Positions 62,282 through 64,000 of a DNA stretch of 64,000 nucleotides are shown here, piece by piece. The position numbers and the translations under genes are program-made. Source of the stretch: Roseibacterium elongatum DSM 19469 (GTDB lineage: Bacteria > Pseudomonadota > Alphaproteobacteria > Rhodobacterales > Rhodobacteraceae). The stretch's first letter is position 1; the number at the start of each line of letters is the position of its first letter. A model generated the notes under the pieces. It was not told where the DNA came from. It did not search any database and saw nothing but the letters and a program-made list of their open reading frames with translations. The stretch is from contig NZ_CP004372.1 of assembly GCF_000590925.1 (NCBI RefSeq), positions 1,841,001 to 1,905,000 of the forward strand, written 5' to 3'.

Positions 62282-62782
62282 ATGCCCAGCACAAAGCTTG
62301 ATCCGATCGACCGAAAGATCCTGGCCGAACTGCAGCAGGATGGTCGCATGACCAATGTCGAACTGGCCAAGCGGGTCGGCATATCGGCCCCGCCCTGCCT
62401 GCGCCGTGTACGCACCCTGGAAGAGGCGGGGTTCATCCGGGGCTATCATGCGGATGTCGATCCGCGTCAGCTGGGGTTCGAGGTCCAGGTGTTCGCCATG
62501 GTCGGCCTGAACAGCCAGGCCGAAACGGACCTCGTCGCCTTCGAAGAGCAGTGCAATGACTGGCCGCTGGTGCGGGAATGTCACATGCTCAATGGCGAGA
62601 TCGATTTCATTCTCAAATGCGTGGCGCCCGATCTGTCCACCTTCCAGAGTTTTCTGACCGGCGAGTTGACCGCGGCGCCGAACGTGGCCAGCGTGCGTAC
62701 CTCGCTTGTGATTCGCGCGGCCAAGGACACGCCCGGCGTGCCCTTCGACGTGATGGAGGATCGGCTGAGCCGTTCGGCCTGA
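62282..62782 (+). CDS. Lrp/AsnC family transcriptional regulator
   Basis: This protein (166 aa) has an N-terminal winged helix (LDPIDRKILAELQQDGRMTNVELAKRVGISAPPCLRRVRTLEEAGFI) and a C-terminal RAM ligand domain (VQVFAMVGLNSQAETDLVAFEEQ; TSLVIRAAKDTPGVPFD). Such proteins respond to amino acids and form dimers to octamers on DNA. Two identical palindromic sites lie 50-80 bases upstream, fitting autoregulation and perhaps trxB control. Confidence 0.92.
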   Translation: MPSTKLDPIDRKILAELQQDGRMTNVELAKRVGISAPPCLRRVRTLEEAGFIRGYHADVDPRQLGFEVQVFAMVGLNSQAETDLVAFEEQCNDWPLVRECHMLNGEIDFILKCVAPDLSTFQSFLTGELTAAPNVASVRTSLVIRAAKDTPGVPFDVMEDRLSRSA

Positions 62783-62785
62783 GCC

Positions 62786-64000
62786 ATGCTGCCACCCAAC
62801 AAGTCGCAAGTGCCGGCGCTGTACCAACAGGCGCTCAAGCTGCAGCAGGCCGGGCAATTGACCGAGGCGCGCGGCATTTATGAACGCGTCCTGCTGGTCG
62901 TGCCGGGGCAGGCCGAGGTACTGTTTCAGCTTGGGCGGATCGAAGCACAACTGGGTGACGCCGCGAAATCCGAAGGCTATCTGCGCAAGGCCCTGAAAGC
63001 GAAACCGACAGAGGCCGCCATCTGGCAGGCCCTGCATGGTGTTCTCGAGGGGCCGGCCCGCCAGAAACTGGCGCGCGAGGCGTTGAAGGCCCGCGTGCCC
63101 TTGGGCCTGCCCGCCGAGGTGCAGCCGATCCTGAAACAGATCGCGCAGGGGCAGGCGGAGGTGGCCGAGAAACGCGCCCTCGCCCTGGCCAAGGCCGCAC
63201 CGCTGGCCGCGGCCCCGCCGCATGCCCTTGGGGTGGCACGGATGGCGCGCGGCCATTGGGCCGCCGCGATCAAACCGCTCGAAGCCGCGTTGGCGCGGGA
63301 CCCGGCCAATTCGGTCTACAAGGGGGATCTGGCGCGCGCGCTGGCCCGCGTCGGCCAGCCCCGCCGCGCCGAGGCGTTGATGCACGAGGCCATGGCCGCA
63401 GGCCATTCCATGGCCCGGCCCCTTGCGCGTTTGCTGCGCGATACCTGCCGCGCCGACGCGGCGGCCAAACTGCTGGTCAAGGCGGCTGGCGCGCAGCCCC
63501 GGGATGTGGACCTGCAGATGGAACTGGCCAGCGTACTGGCAGAGTTGCGCCGCCCCGATGAGGCTAGGCGCGCCCTGGAGACGGCGATCAAGGCAGGGGG
63601 CGCGCGGCGATCCTTGACCGCGCGGCTGGCCCAGGACCTCGAGACAGCGGGCGAAGGCGCCGCGGCGCGTGCGCTGCTCGACGCATTGCTCGCGCGCGAG
63701 CCCGCCGAGCCGGGCCTGTTGACGCAACGGGCCCAGTTGCGCCAGACGTGTGGCGACCTTGCCGGGGCGGAGACGGACCTCGCCGCCGCGCTGGCGGCCG
63801 ACCCATCCTATGCCGAGGCCTATCGCGCCTATGCCAATGGGCGCAGGATCGAGGGCGACGATCCGGTCCTGTCCCGGATGGAGGCGCAGTTGGGCCGTCC
63901 GTCGCTGGATGCCCGTGCGCGCCGGACGCTCGGGTTTGCGGCGGCCAAGGCGATGCACGATCTGCGCCGCTACGACGAGGCCGCAGATCACCTTGCGCGC
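62786..64000 (+). CDS. TPR-repeat protein, probable sulfotransferase N-terminal part (cut by window)
   Basis: The frame is open for 405 codons from ATG 62786 to the window end. Repeated TPR helices (ALYQQALKLQQAGQLTEARGIYERVLLVVPGQAEVLFQLGRI and later copies) fill the visible part. YAYANGRRIEGDDPVLSRMEAQLGRPSLDARARRTLGFAAAKAMHDLRRYDEAADHLAR near the end is the linker typical of TPR-sulfotransferase proteins of roseobacters. The catalytic domain would lie beyond the window. It starts three bases after the Lrp stop. Confidence 0.72.
   Translation, partial: MLPPNKSQVPALYQQALKLQQAGQLTEARGIYERVLLVVPGQAEVLFQLGRIEAQLGDAAKSEGYLRKALKAKPTEAAIWQALHGVLEGPARQKLAREALKARVPLGLPAEVQPILKQIAQGQAEVAEKRALALAKAAPLAAAPPHALGVARMARGHWAAAIKPLEAALARDPANSVYKGDLARALARVGQPRRAEALMHEAMAAGHSMARPLARLLRDTCRADAAAKLLVKAAGAQPRDVDLQMELASVLAELRRPDEARRALETAIKAGGARRSLTARLAQDLETAGEGAAARALLDALLAREPAEPGLLTQRAQLRQTCGDLAGAETDLAAALAADPSYAEAYRAYANGRRIEGDDPVLSRMEAQLGRPSLDARARRTLGFAAAKAMHDLRRYDEAADHLAR

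Overview
The window is GC-rich, densely packed bacterial DNA that reads as a housekeeping stretch of an alphaproteobacterial chromosome, most likely Rhodobacteraceae (roseobacter group). The evidence is the separate F1 operon atpHAGDC with an extra reading frame between atpG and atpD, a bifunctional Sat/CysC next to an EPS-type MarR regulator domain, the Hsp20-DUF1150 pair, a phosphatidylcholine synthase, an RTX-Hint protein, a TPR protein of the sulfotransferase type and groESL under a CIRCE element. I see no rRNA, tRNA, insertion sequence, prophage or CRISPR array. Assignment to a genus is not possible from sequence reading alone.

Layout. 1-11.3 kb: exported hydrolase (cut by the window edge), argF and argD, metF with divergent metR, a glycerophosphodiester phosphodiesterase, suhB, a small pilin-like protein, the DUF484-xerC-pcs operon, a YeeE/YedE transporter behind a 359-base structured leader, and fsa. 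11.3-26.2 kb: priA, the hisC-tyrC-extensin-like cluster, DUF2125, chaC, a MotA/MotB-like pair with a very long coiled coil, an M23-like protein coupled to clpA, and gloB. 26.2-35.9 kb: a methyltransferase, atpHAG-X-DC, an H-type lectin, prs, an HCCA isomerase-like protein and a hydrolase. 36-42 kb: a five-gene minus-strand run (HAD phosphatase, MaoC, ribF, UPF0260, ltaE), a membrane methyltransferase and ppaC. 42-54 kb: RTX-Hint protein, groESL, an SDR/dehydrogenase pair, a bactofilin-like membrane protein, phnM, a DMT transporter, a Nudix protein, an exported lipase-like protein and purEK. 54-64 kb: DUF465, hsp20-DUF1150, nadE, an exported MORN-repeat protein, a MarR-Sat-CysC fusion, trxB, an Lrp regulator and the start of a TPR protein.

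Working together: the arginine (argDF), methionine/folate (metF-metR), histidine/aromatic (hisC-tyrC), purine (purEK, prs), NAD (nadE), flavin (ribF) and sulfur (Sat/CysC, YeeE) genes are biosynthetic. groESL, hsp20, clpA and trxB form a protein-quality and redox group with visible heat-shock signals: CIRCE at groES, and an RpoH-like promoter plus a ROSE-like RNA thermometer at hsp20.

The most unusual items are the MotAB-like pair with a roughly 550-residue periplasmic coiled coil, the in-frame MarR-Sat-CysC fusion, the hsp20 thermometer, the folded leader before yeeE, and a dispersed 3'-end repeat with at least three copies. Four otherwise intact conserved genes (tyrC, a methyltransferase, ltaE, phnM) each carry one single-base frameshift. 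That pattern points to sequencing or assembly indels rather than four independent pseudogenes, so the reading frames here deserve checking.
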